Of a DNA stretch of 51,693 nucleotides, positions 17,350 through 26,305 are shown piece after piece. The position numbers and the translations under genes were made by a program. Position 1 is the stretch's first letter, and every line of letters begins with the position of its first letter. This DNA comes from Clostridiales bacterium (lineage in GTDB: Bacteria; Bacillota; Clostridia; Peptostreptococcales; Anaerovoracaceae): assembly GCA_028725765.1 (NCBI GenBank), contig JAQYRL010000006.1:1-51693 (forward strand), read 5' to 3'. Below the pieces are notes generated by a model. The model was not told where the DNA came from. It saw nothing but the letters and a program-made list of their open reading frames with translations, and searched no databases.

Positions 17350-18999
17350 ATGAAGATTGAATCCAATAGATCCATTCTACGTGATGTGATAGATTTTTTG
17401 CATAAGAATATAATCGTCGTTATTGTATGCTTTGTATTATTTTCCGGCAGTTTGGCTGCTCTGGTTATATATTTAGACCAGGATAAGGATGAAAATAAGG
17501 ATGAAAAGGCTCAGTTTAAAGCCACTGATACATTGTATTTTTCAATACACAAGCCGCAGGACATGAACATCCTTACATCAGATGAGGAAGATGTAAATCA
17601 GATGTGGCACCTGCTTTACGCAAGTCTTTTCTATTTCAACGAAGATTTGAGCGTTTCACCTGATCTTGTAAAGGATTACAAAACAGATGAAAAGAAGGGG
17701 ACTGTAAGTATTAGAATCAATGAAAACGCAAAGTTTTCAGATGGGAAACGAATTACTTCAAAAGATGTGGCAGATAGCGTGGAAAATATCAAAGATATCG
17801 GTGAATCAGGGCCGTTTTATTTGTATGCGAACAAAATAGATAGCGTAAAAATCAAAGATGATTTAAATGCTGTAATAAATTTTGAAACACCAAATGATGC
17901 TTCTCTAACAAATCTTGTATTTCCAATAATTTCATCCGATTCGTATAGTGGAAGTGAAAAATCTTATGACCAAGTAACATCGGGACAATTTATGATAAAA
18001 AATTTCAATGATAATAAGATTGAATTAACTTCAAATCCTGGATATTATGGGAAACTATCCAAAAATAATATTATATTCTCGTTTTCCACAAGGGGTGAAG
18101 ATGTCAACGGGTTGATAACGATTGGCTCAATTACAGGCAAGTTTGCAACTGGAATAAATTCGAAAACGGATGCTGAAAATCTAAAATTAAATTTCAAAGT
18201 TGTACAATCTCCAAGAATGGAATACATTGGTTTTAATTTTAGAAATGAACTTTTAAAGAAGAAAGTTTTAAGAAAATCAATTGTGGAAGCAATAAATTTT
18301 AATGAGCTTGTTGATGATTACTTTGCAGATCTAGGCATTCAAAATAATTCCATCTATTATCCTGGATTCCTTGATGCAAAAACAAAGACTATGATCGAAT
18401 ACAGTCCGTCAAAATCTTCTATACTGCTTCAAAAAGCTGGATATAAACGTTCAGAAGAGAAAGATGTATTAATTGATCCAAAGGGACATGAGGTGAAATT
18501 AAGGCTTTTAATAAACGAATCGAGCCAAATGAGAAAATCAATGGCAGAAGATATCAAGAAATTTTTGGGGAAAATTAATATTAAAGTCGAAATTGAAAGT
18601 GCACCAAATGACGAGTATTTTGAAAGGATAAACAAGGGTGAATTTGATATGTTTATCGGGGGGTTAGATTTTGATCCTAGATATGATATGCGAAAACTAT
18701 TTGACAAATCTGGACCAATCGGTTATTCTAATGAAGGTGTAATTAGTCTTGTTAACAGAATGGAATTTTGTTTAACACCGGAAGATAGAAGAGCTAATTA
18801 TCAAAAACTTTATAAGAAGTTATCCGATGATGTGCCTTTCTACTGTATTGGTTATTATAAGTATGGACTTGCATCAGGCGGGAGATGGAATAAATCGCCA
18901 AATCCAACTTTTTTCAATCCATATTATAATTGCGAGAATTGGGAATGGGAAAAACCTGATTCTATTAAAGATAAATCAAATCTTAGAAAGCAAAAATAA
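17350..18999 (+). CDS. Membrane-anchored family 5 substrate-binding protein (peptide/nickel type)
   Basis: A 549-residue SBP_bac_5 protein, the ligand-binding part of oligopeptide/nickel ABC importers. After a short cytoplasmic N-terminus, residues about 19-46 form one hydrophobic segment (IIVVIVCFVLFSGSLAALVI), then a charged linker and the two-lobed binding domain; NENAKFSDGKRITSKDVADS is the recognisable family stretch. The cysteine in the segment does not sit in a proper lipobox, so the protein looks membrane-anchored, not lipidated. No permease or ATPase gene is near. I chose ATG 17350 over a TTG one codon before. It might serve a distant importer or be a sensor; the ligand is unknown. 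Confidence 0.82.
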   Translation: MKIESNRSILRDVIDFLHKNIIVVIVCFVLFSGSLAALVIYLDQDKDENKDEKAQFKATDTLYFSIHKPQDMNILTSDEEDVNQMWHLLYASLFYFNEDLSVSPDLVKDYKTDEKKGTVSIRINENAKFSDGKRITSKDVADSVENIKDIGESGPFYLYANKIDSVKIKDDLNAVINFETPNDASLTNLVFPIISSDSYSGSEKSYDQVTSGQFMIKNFNDNKIELTSNPGYYGKLSKNNIIFSFSTRGEDVNGLITIGSITGKFATGINSKTDAENLKLNFKVVQSPRMEYIGFNFRNELLKKKVLRKSIVEAINFNELVDDYFADLGIQNNSIYYPGFLDAKTKTMIEYSPSKSSILLQKAGYKRSEEKDVLIDPKGHEVKLRLLINESSQMRKSMAEDIKKFLGKINIKVEIESAPNDEYFERINKGEFDMFIGGLDFDPRYDMRKLFDKSGPIGYSNEGVISLVNRMEFCLTPEDRRANYQKLYKKLSDDVPFYCIGYYKYGLASGGRWNKSPNPTFFNPYYNCENWEWEKPDSIKDKSNLRKQK

Positions 19000-19034
19000 A
19001 ATAATCAGATAGTATTTCGGAGATTAATGTCTGT

Positions 19035-19117
19035 GCGGCCGTGGCGGAATAGGCAGACGCGCACGTTTGAGGGGCGTGTGGGCAACCGTGCTGGTTCAAA
19101 TCCAGTCGGCCGCACCA
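19035..19117 (+). tRNA. tRNA-Leu (anticodon GAG)
   Basis: An 83-nt tRNA with encoded CCA. The acceptor GCGGCCG (19035-19041) pairs with CGGCCGC (19107-19113). The anticodon loop reads TTGAGGG, giving GAG for CTC/CTT codons. A long variable arm (class II tRNA) and the T-loop GGTTCAAATCC confirm a leucine tRNA. Confidence 0.96.
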
Positions 19118-19128
19118 TTTTTTTGTTA

Positions 19129-19215
19129 GCCGGCGTGATGGAATTGGCAGACGTGCAGGATTCAAAATCCTGTGGTGGCAACACCGTATGGGTTCGACCC
19201 CCATCGCCGGCACCA
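19129..19215 (+). tRNA. tRNA-Leu (anticodon CAA)
   Basis: An 87-nt class II tRNA with encoded CCA. The acceptor GCCGGCG (19129-19135) pairs with CGCCGGC (19205-19211). The anticodon stem CAGGA/TCCTG holds TTCAAAA, giving CAA for TTG codons. It lies 11 bases after tRNA-Leu(GAG), separated by a T-rich linker, so both are probably cut from one precursor. Confidence 0.96.
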
Positions 19216-19240
19216 TTGTGTAATATTAAGGAGGTAAGAC

Positions 19241-19702
19241 ATGCCAAATGGACTAGGTGTAAACTTTATCATACTGATAATTTTTTTTGTGGGTGTATAT
19301 TTCTTACTTATTAGACCTCAGAAGAAAAGAGAAAAGGCAATAACTGCTATGCGAGATGGGGTTCAGGTAGGAGATAAGATTATAACTATTGGTGGTATAT
19401 GTGGTCAAGTTGTTAAGACTAATCCTGAATCACTAGTAATAATGGTTGGAGCAGATAAAACCAAGTTTGAGGTTATGAGATGGTCAATCTCAAATGTTGT
19501 TAGCAAATCTGAAGCAAAAGCATCAAAGTCTCAGGAGAAGAAAGAAGTGAAGAAATTCTCTCCAAAGAAACTAAAGAAGGAAACTCCTGAGGAGAATAAA
19601 GAAGAAGTTGTAGCTAAGGATGAAAATAAAGAACCTGTTAACGACACCAAAGAGGAGGTAGTTGAAACTACGACTGAAGTTAAGGACGATTCTGATAAAT
19701 AA
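19241..19702 (+). CDS. yajC: Preprotein translocase subunit YajC
   Basis: Accessory subunit of the Sec translocon, working with SecDF. The N-terminal transmembrane segment (about residues 5-24) is followed by the family signature LIRPQKKREKA and a small domain with MRDGVQVGDKIITIGGICG. At 153 residues it is longer than the usual 90-110: residues about 93-153 form a Lys/Glu-rich, low-complexity tail. AAGGAGG lies before the ATG. It starts 25 bases after the second tRNA-Leu and is followed by a terminator, so it is transcribed apart from secDF. Confidence 0.93.
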   Translation: MPNGLGVNFIILIIFFVGVYFLLIRPQKKREKAITAMRDGVQVGDKIITIGGICGQVVKTNPESLVIMVGADKTKFEVMRWSISNVVSKSEAKASKSQEKKEVKKFSPKKLKKETPEENKEEVVAKDENKEPVNDTKEEVVETTTEVKDDSDK

Positions 19703-19777
19703 GAACTTAAGATAGATAATTTACATGCTTTGTTAAGCAATGTTCATAATATTAATTATATATAAGTTGATTAAAAG

Positions 19778-19808
19778 TATGGTGTATCTTATACACCATA
19801 TTTTATTG
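19778..19808 (+). terminator. Terminator between yajC and secDF
   Basis: TATGGTGTAT (19778-19787) pairs perfectly with ATACACCATA (19791-19800) around CTT, followed by TTTTATTG. The stem is A/T-rich, but its ten perfect pairs and position support termination. Confidence 0.65.
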
Positions 19809-19818
19809 TGCAAAATAC

Positions 19819-19847
19819 TTGCTCAAATGCCCTTAAAGTAGTAGAAT
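19819..19847 (+). promoter_or_regulatory. Promoter of secDF
   Basis: TTGCTC (19819-19824), a 17-base spacer and TAGAAT (19842-19847), placed after the yajC terminator and 43 bases before the secDF ATG. Confidence 0.55.
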
Positions 19848-19890
19848 ATATGATGTATGAGATTATTTTGAAATAAGCGAAGGTGATGTA

Positions 19891-22110
19891 ATGAATCTTA
19901 AAGTTAGAAGAATTTTATCTTTATTAATACTTGTAGTTGTATTATTTGGATGGTATGTTTCAGTTTTTGGTATTGGACAGTATAAGTCTATTAAAGATGC
20001 TCTCAAATTCGGCCTTGACATAAACGGAGGAGTTTATGTGGTAATGGAGGCTCAGACGGATCTTGAAGGCAAGGAATTAAGAGGCGTGATGGAGCAAACC
20101 AAAGAAGTTCTGAATAACCGTGTTAACGCCATGGGAATATCAGAATCTACCGTTGTTATTGAAGGTAAGAATAGGCTTAGAGTTGAGATGCCTGGAGTTA
20201 AGGATGCTGAGGCTGCTATAGATCAAATTGGTAAAACTGCTCAATTGAGATTTATACTTGCTGATGGCAGTGAAGTTCTGACAGGAAACATGGTTAAAGA
20301 TGCTTCAATTAGTCCGGATTCACAGAATGGTGGATATAAGATTAACCTTAAGTTCGATAGAAAGGGTTCAAAACTCTTTGAAGAAGGAACTGCTAAAGCT
20401 ATTTCGAACACTGTTAAACCAACAATCGAAGGAATGCAGCCTAATCAAATAGCTATAGTTCTTGACGATAAGGTAGTAACGAATCCAAGAGTTCAACAGG
20501 TTATAAGCAATGGTAGCTGTGAAATTACAAGTGGTGCTGGAGGTTATGCAAAAGATGAAGCGAGCACAACCGCAGCACTGATAAGAGGTGGAGCACTTCC
20601 TGTTACTCTTAAAGAAATATCATCATCTGTACAAACTGCAACAATAGGAGAGGATGCGCTTGAAAAATCTGTCATTGCAGGACTTATAGGTATTGGACTT
20701 GTATTTATCATAATGATTGTATGCTACAGATTACTCGGCGTAGTAGCTAGTATTTCACTTTTGCTATACGTTTTGCTTGTTTTGTGGTCAATGTCTGCTA
20801 TGGGTGGAGTATTAACTTTGCCAGGTATAGCAGGTATTATACTTTCAATAGGTATGGCTGTTGACGCCAATGTAATTATTTTCTCTAGAATCAAAGAAGA
20901 AATTCATTCGGGCAAAACATTAAGGGTTGCTATCGACCAAGGCTTTAAGCATGCTCTTACTACCGTACTAGATGCGCAGATAACCACACTAATTGCGACT
21001 GTTGTTCTTTATGAAATAGGTTCAACTGTGGTAAAAGGCTTCGCACTCACATTGATGATAGGTATCGTAATAAGTATTTTTACTGCTGTTATTATTACGC
21101 AAATATTTGTGGGACTCCTTGCTAATAGCAAGAAGCTTAGCATTACAGCTATTCTTGGTATACCAAAAGATAGAGAAGCTAAGACTTTTGCAGATGTTAA
21201 ACTGAAACTCCTTGAAAAGAGAAAAATCTTTTATGCAATAAGTGCTTCTGTAATAATAATAGGTTTAGGATTTGGAATAGTTCGAGGATTTAATTACGGG
21301 ATCGACTTCACTGGTGGAACGATGCTTGAATTCGATATGGGTAAGAAGATAAGCTCACAAGATATTGAGAAAGCATTGGATAAATATGACCTTGATCCGC
21401 AGATTGTATTTTCTGGCGAGAAGGGGGATAGAGTTGTAATTAAGACCATAAAGGCCCTAGAAAACAAAGAGAGAGGCAAGATAATCGATACCATGAAGGA
21501 GGAATTCAACCTCAAAGATGAATCGGTTTTAGCTTCTGAACAGTTTGGACCTACTATAGGTAAAGAGCTTAAGACAAATGCGGTTAAGTCGATTGCATTC
21601 GCAGCTGTCGGGATGTTAATTTATATAATATTCAGATTTAAATCCTGGAAATATGGCGTTTCATCTATCGCCGGCGTATTACATGACGTCATGGTAATGC
21701 TTGCATTTTACGCTATATTTGGAGTAACTATAAACAACCCATTCATAGCAGGTATTTTGACGGTTGTAGGATATTCTATAAACGACACCATAGTTATTTT
21801 TGATAGGATAAGAGAAAACAGGCATTTCTACAGAAAGAAACCTTTAATTGAAGTTTTGAATTATAGTGTTGCGCAGACTTTAGATAGATCAATTGTGACA
21901 TCACTTACTACAATTGTTTGTATGATCCCTCTATTCATAATGGTTTCAGCATCGATTAGAGAGTTTGTACTACCACTTATGATAGGTGTAATTGTGGGAA
22001 CATATTCGTCAATCTTCCTTTGCAGCCCTCTTTTGTATGAGTTTTCAAAGAATGAAGACAAATCTACATATGTGACCAAACATAAAAAATCTAAAAAAGA
22101 AAAGAAATAG
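19891..22110 (+). CDS. secDF: Fused protein translocase subunit SecDF
   Basis: A proton-motive-force-driven factor that helps pull exported proteins across the membrane. The single 739-residue chain joins SecD and SecF, as in B. subtilis. The SecD half has the N-terminal membrane segment, GLDINGGVYVVME, the periplasmic P1 domain and a six-helix RND-type bundle with GIAGIILSIGMAVDANVIIF. The SecF half starts near residue 430, with GIDFTGGTMLEF and VGYSINDTIVIFDRIREN. AAGGTGAT precedes the ATG. The rel gene begins three bases after its stop. Confidence 0.97.
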   Translation: MNLKVRRILSLLILVVVLFGWYVSVFGIGQYKSIKDALKFGLDINGGVYVVMEAQTDLEGKELRGVMEQTKEVLNNRVNAMGISESTVVIEGKNRLRVEMPGVKDAEAAIDQIGKTAQLRFILADGSEVLTGNMVKDASISPDSQNGGYKINLKFDRKGSKLFEEGTAKAISNTVKPTIEGMQPNQIAIVLDDKVVTNPRVQQVISNGSCEITSGAGGYAKDEASTTAALIRGGALPVTLKEISSSVQTATIGEDALEKSVIAGLIGIGLVFIIMIVCYRLLGVVASISLLLYVLLVLWSMSAMGGVLTLPGIAGIILSIGMAVDANVIIFSRIKEEIHSGKTLRVAIDQGFKHALTTVLDAQITTLIATVVLYEIGSTVVKGFALTLMIGIVISIFTAVIITQIFVGLLANSKKLSITAILGIPKDREAKTFADVKLKLLEKRKIFYAISASVIIIGLGFGIVRGFNYGIDFTGGTMLEFDMGKKISSQDIEKALDKYDLDPQIVFSGEKGDRVVIKTIKALENKERGKIIDTMKEEFNLKDESVLASEQFGPTIGKELKTNAVKSIAFAAVGMLIYIIFRFKSWKYGVSSIAGVLHDVMVMLAFYAIFGVTINNPFIAGILTVVGYSINDTIVIFDRIRENRHFYRKKPLIEVLNYSVAQTLDRSIVTSLTTIVCMIPLFIMVSASIREFVLPLMIGVIVGTYSSIFLCSPLLYEFSKNEDKSTYVTKHKKSKKEKK

Positions 22111-22113
22111 TAA

Positions 22114-24303
22114 ATGCAATCAAGAGAAGAATTTTTAGACACATTATTAAATATTAGCAGCAACTATGATGTGGATATGATTGGTAGGGCGCTCGACAAA
22201 GCATTTGAACTTCACAACGGACAAATGAGGAAGAGCGGTGAGCCATATATTATACACCCTATGTCTGTTGCGGTTATTCTTGCCCAACTTGGCATGGACG
22301 AGGCTACAATCGTTGGAGGCTTGCTTCACGATGTTGTTGAAGACACAGATTATACTAGAGAGCAACTTGTTGAAGATTTTAATGAAGAAGTTGCTCTTCT
22401 TGTTGACGGTGTTACAAAATTAGGTGCTATCAAATTTGACAACAAAGAAGAAGCTCAGGCTGAAAACCTAAGAAAAATGTTCCTTGCTATGTCTAAGGAT
22501 ATTAGAGTGCTCATAATTAAACTTGCTGACAGACTTCACAATATGAGAACACTAAAATTCATGAAGCCTGAGAAACAAAAAGAAAAGTCACAGGAAACTC
22601 TTGATATATATGCACCACTTGCAAGCAGATTAGGTATCTACACAATAAAGTTTGAACTTGAAGACATTGCTCTAAAGTATCTTCATCCCGAAGATTTTGA
22701 AGAGCTTTCAAAAGAAGTTTCAGCAAAAAAGGATCAAAGAGAAGAATTCATAAATCAGACCATGGAAGAAATTAAAGACGCCATGAAGGATATGAATTTG
22801 AAATATGACATCACTGGAAGATCCAAACACATATATAGCATATATAAGAAGATGAGACTTCAGAATAAACAACTTGATGAAATCTTTGACCTAACTGCAA
22901 TCAGGATTATTGTTGAAACAGTTAGAGACTGCTATGCAGTCCTAGGTATCGTACACACTATGTGGAAGCCAATTCCTGGACGATTCAAGGACTATATTGC
23001 TATGCCAAAGGCAAATATGTATCAGTCTCTCCACACCACAGTGCTCGGAGACAATGGAGAACCGTTTGAAATTCAGATAAGAACGTATGAGATGCATAGG
23101 GTTGCCGAGTACGGTATTGCTGCGCACTGGAAATATAAAGAAGGTAAGAGTAGCAAAGATAGTAATTCTGAAGAGATGAAACTTGCGTGGCTCAGACAAA
23201 CCCTCGAGTGGCAACAGGAAGTTAATGATCCAAAAGAATTCCTCGATACACTTAAAATGGATCTATTTTCTACGCAGGTATTTGTATTTACGCCAAAGGG
23301 CGAGGTTATAGATTTGCCATCAGGTTCTACTCCACTTGATTTTGCATTTAAAATACATACGGATGTAGGCTGTCACTGTGTTGGAGCCAAGGTTAATGGT
23401 AAAATGGTTACGATTGATCATGCACTACAAAATGGTGACATAGTTGAGATTGTAACATCATCAAACTCTAGTGGCCCGAGCGTAGACTGGTTAAAAATCG
23501 CAAAGAGTTCATCGGCACGCAACAAAATAAGACAGTGGCTTAAGCGTGAGAATAAGGGTGATGATATTGCAAGAGGCAAGGATGCTCTTGATAAAAATAT
23601 CAGAAAAAAAAGTTATGACCCTCAGCTAGTTGCAAAAGCAGGCAATATAAATAAAGCAGTTAAGGAGTTTGCATACTTAAATGCTGATGAGCTTTATTCT
23701 CAAATATCTAGAGGAGGTACAGCTCTAAGCAAGGTTTCTAATTATCTGATAAAACTGCATTTAAGCGATATAGATGCTAAGAAAGAAGCAACAAAAGAAG
23801 AAACCATTGAGTCGATGAACAAGGTCGATAGGAGACCTAGACGAACTGATGATCCTGGAATAGTTGTCAAAGGCGACTCTGTTGATAATCTTATGATAAG
23901 AACGGCAAGATGCTGCAACCCCGTTCCTGGAGATAAAATTATAGGATTTATAACTAAGGGAAGAGGAATTTCTGTCCACAGAACTGATTGTTCAAACATA
24001 TTGGCTTTGCCAGATGAAGAACAATCTAGACTCATAGAAGTTGAGTGGGAGGACATAAATCCTGGTAAATCATATAATGTTGACATAACACTTATTACGA
24101 GTGATAGAAAAGGTATTTTCTCTGAAATTTCCAAGGCTTGCGAAGATATGGACATTCACATTGCAGGTGTAAACGCAAAGCCTTTTGGAGATGACACACT
24201 CAAAATCACATTAACACTTTCCATTACAAGCACACAACATATGCAAAAAATTCAAAGGGTTATGAGAAACATACAGGGCATGATCAGCGTATATAGGAGA
24301 TAA
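22114..24303 (+). CDS. rel: Bifunctional (p)ppGpp synthetase/hydrolase (Rel)
   Basis: Makes and degrades the stringent-response alarmones. The 729-residue protein has, in order: an HD hydrolase domain with intact ligands (H48, H72-D73 in LHDVVEDT); the synthetase domain with DLTAIRIIVE, the RxKD-type loop GRFKDYIAMPK and the YQSLHTTV motif; a TGS domain (about 390-450, VFVFTPKGEVIDLPSGSTPLDFA); a Cys-containing linker (ARCCNPVPGD); and a C-terminal ACT domain. Intact HD residues and RFKD argue for a two-way enzyme. No good ribosome binding site is seen before the ATG, so coupling to secDF is likely. Confidence 0.97.
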   Translation: MQSREEFLDTLLNISSNYDVDMIGRALDKAFELHNGQMRKSGEPYIIHPMSVAVILAQLGMDEATIVGGLLHDVVEDTDYTREQLVEDFNEEVALLVDGVTKLGAIKFDNKEEAQAENLRKMFLAMSKDIRVLIIKLADRLHNMRTLKFMKPEKQKEKSQETLDIYAPLASRLGIYTIKFELEDIALKYLHPEDFEELSKEVSAKKDQREEFINQTMEEIKDAMKDMNLKYDITGRSKHIYSIYKKMRLQNKQLDEIFDLTAIRIIVETVRDCYAVLGIVHTMWKPIPGRFKDYIAMPKANMYQSLHTTVLGDNGEPFEIQIRTYEMHRVAEYGIAAHWKYKEGKSSKDSNSEEMKLAWLRQTLEWQQEVNDPKEFLDTLKMDLFSTQVFVFTPKGEVIDLPSGSTPLDFAFKIHTDVGCHCVGAKVNGKMVTIDHALQNGDIVEIVTSSNSSGPSVDWLKIAKSSSARNKIRQWLKRENKGDDIARGKDALDKNIRKKSYDPQLVAKAGNINKAVKEFAYLNADELYSQISRGGTALSKVSNYLIKLHLSDIDAKKEATKEETIESMNKVDRRPRRTDDPGIVVKGDSVDNLMIRTARCCNPVPGDKIIGFITKGRGISVHRTDCSNILALPDEEQSRLIEVEWEDINPGKSYNVDITLITSDRKGIFSEISKACEDMDIHIAGVNAKPFGDDTLKITLTLSITSTQHMQKIQRVMRNIQGMISVYRR

Positions 24304-24309
24304 CAAGAA

Positions 24310-24930
24310 ATGAAAATATATAAGTTTTTAACATCGCCGATTCAGGTTAACACATATCTTGCTTACGATGGAAGAGTTGGCTTTATAGTTGATCCAGGCG
24401 GATATGAACCTAGGCTAACTGAAATAGCAAAAAGTGAATCCATTGATGTTCAATATATCATTTTAACCCACGGCCACGGCGATCACATAGGTGGAATTGC
24501 TGGGTTCAAGGAGGATTTTCCAGATGCAAAAGTCGTGGCTTACTGCGATGAGCGTGAAATTCTAAATGACTCTGCGCTAAATGCTGCTAAAGATATTTTT
24601 GGTTATGATATTTCAATCGATGCAGATATATATGTTAATGATGGTGATGAACTAACTGTAGGTGATATGAATCTCAAATTTTTACACACTCCAGGCCACA
24701 CGAAGGGTGGAATGTGCATAGTATGTGGAGATTATATTTTCACAGGAGATACAATATTCAGAGAATCCATTGGAAGAACAGACTTTTATAGTGGAAATTT
24801 CGATGAGATTATAAGATCAATCAAGAACAAAATATTTACCTATCCTGACAGCACTATTTTGTTGCCAGGGCATATGGGTGATACGACGGTGGAGCACGAG
24901 AAGAGGTATAATCCTTTTGTACAAGATTAA
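24310..24930 (+). CDS. Small metallo-beta-lactamase-fold hydrolase (glyoxalase II-like, YqgX type)
   Basis: A 206-residue MBL hydrolase. THGHGDHIGG at 53-62 gives the HxHxDH metal motif, followed by TPGHTKGG, FTGDTIF and a late LLPGHMGDT histidine, so all metal ligands of the glyoxalase II/persulfide dioxygenase-like group are present. It lacks the C-terminal glutathione-binding domain of true glyoxalase II. It follows rel by six bases, a common Firmicutes arrangement, and overlaps the hemZ start by 14 bases. The substrate is unknown; a role on bacillithiol-type or other thioesters is speculative. Confidence 0.85.
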   Translation: MKIYKFLTSPIQVNTYLAYDGRVGFIVDPGGYEPRLTEIAKSESIDVQYIILTHGHGDHIGGIAGFKEDFPDAKVVAYCDEREILNDSALNAAKDIFGYDISIDADIYVNDGDELTVGDMNLKFLHTPGHTKGGMCIVCGDYIFTGDTIFRESIGRTDFYSGNFDEIIRSIKNKIFTYPDSTILLPGHMGDTTVEHEKRYNPFVQD

Positions 24931-26305
24931 AATTCACGATTTTGAAAAGAAATATCTTCTCGATGAAATGATTCGTGTATTCCTGTCGTCAGATAGATAT
25001 AGAATATTGTCTGATGATGAGGATGACTCGTCAGAAGAAGTTATACATTTCAATGCTTATGGAAGCGATGATAAGAACCAGATCAAGAGAGAAATATATC
25101 AAAAACTTGCTACTCTTACATCACATAAGCCTGATTGGGGGATATTAACTGGTATAAGGCCTGTGAAGCTGTGGGGCGAAACATTTGAGAAACTTGGAGG
25201 GGATTGCATTCATACAAAGAAAATGATGAGTAACAATTTCCTAATCTCAGATAAGAAACTTGATTTGATTGAAGATATTTATAACTATCAGAAAAGTATG
25301 ATTGGTGGCATAGATCCAAATAATGCCAGCGTTTACATAGGGATTCCGTTTTGTCCTACAAGGTGTAGTTACTGTTCGTTTGCTTCAAATCAGGTGGCAT
25401 ATAGCGAGATTGCGCTTTATTTTCTTGCACTTTTGAAGGAAATTGAAGAGGTTGGCAGTATGATGAAGGAATACAATATGCATCCCCGCTGCATTTACAT
25501 CGGAGGAGGTACGCCAACGACATTAAATTCTTCACAGCTGGATGAGCTGTTTTGTACAATCAAAGAGCATATTCCTATGTCTAGAGTTAAGGAAATTACT
25601 CTTGAAGCAGGACGACCGGATACAATTACATGGGAAAAACTGAAATCCGCGATACGTGGTGGTGTAAGCAGAATAAGTATAAATCCCCAAACTATGAATG
25701 ATAGTACCCTCAATCGAATTGGAAGAAATCACGATACAGATATGATAAGGCAGGCGTTTGATATTGCAAAATCTTTTCCGTTTGAGGCAATAAACTGTGA
25801 CATCATTGCCGGGCTTCCCGGTGAAGAATTTGAGGATTTTAAGCATACTATTTACGAAGTTTTAAATCTTGAACCTAATAATGTGACGATACATTCATTG
25901 GCTGTCAAAAGAGGGTCTAAGCTGATTGATATCGACAGAGATTATTACCACAGAGTTGGCATGCTTGTCGGACAGATGCTTGATTTTGGCAGAGAGATTT
26001 TGAATAAAAATGGATTTAGGCCGTATTATCTTTATAGGCAGAAGCACATGGCAGGCGCTCATGAAAATACAGGTTACTGCAAGGATGATGCATTTTGCAT
26101 TTATAATATGGCGATAATGGATGAGCATGAGGATATCATTGCGATTGGTGCAGGAGGGATAAGTAAGGCTTTTTTCCCAGAAGAAAATCGACTTGAACGA
26201 ATACCTAATGTGACTAACTACCAAGAGTATATTAATAGAGTTGATGAAATGATTGAAAGAAAGAAAATAGGATTTGCGGACAGGAGGGTTAATAATGCTA
26301 ACTAA
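24917..26305 (+). CDS. hemZ: Coproporphyrinogen III oxidase-like radical SAM protein (HemZ type)
   Basis: A 462-residue radical SAM enzyme of the HemZ/HemN-like group. The 4Fe-4S cysteines are C146, C150 and C153 in CPTRCSYCSF, preceded by VYIGIPF and followed by IYIGGGTPTTL and the HemN-type DIIAGLPGE. The N-terminal 140 residues form the extra domain typical of HemZ. No other haem gene is in the window, so its substrate here is uncertain; many clostridia keep hemZ without a full haem pathway. I chose TTG 24917, which makes the start match the usual YKIKI beginning; longer frames lie in the upstream gene. hisS overlaps its end by 11 bases. Confidence 0.85.
   Translation: MYKIKIHDFEKKYLLDEMIRVFLSSDRYRILSDDEDDSSEEVIHFNAYGSDDKNQIKREIYQKLATLTSHKPDWGILTGIRPVKLWGETFEKLGGDCIHTKKMMSNNFLISDKKLDLIEDIYNYQKSMIGGIDPNNASVYIGIPFCPTRCSYCSFASNQVAYSEIALYFLALLKEIEEVGSMMKEYNMHPRCIYIGGGTPTTLNSSQLDELFCTIKEHIPMSRVKEITLEAGRPDTITWEKLKSAIRGGVSRISINPQTMNDSTLNRIGRNHDTDMIRQAFDIAKSFPFEAINCDIIAGLPGEEFEDFKHTIYEVLNLEPNNVTIHSLAVKRGSKLIDIDRDYYHRVGMLVGQMLDFGREILNKNGFRPYYLYRQKHMAGAHENTGYCKDDAFCIYNMAIMDEHEDIIAIGAGGISKAFFPEENRLERIPNVTNYQEYINRVDEMIERKKIGFADRRVNNAN

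Noticed and set aside
18983-19314. ORFs of 77-95 codons across 19.0-19.3 kb on both strands
   Set aside because: They read through the two tRNA-Leu genes; the tRNA structures explain the sequence fully.
23742-24155. A 137-codon - strand ORF inside rel, and a similar one at 1697-2110
   Set aside because: Antisense to clear genes, with composition expected of a complementary strand and no ribosome binding site.
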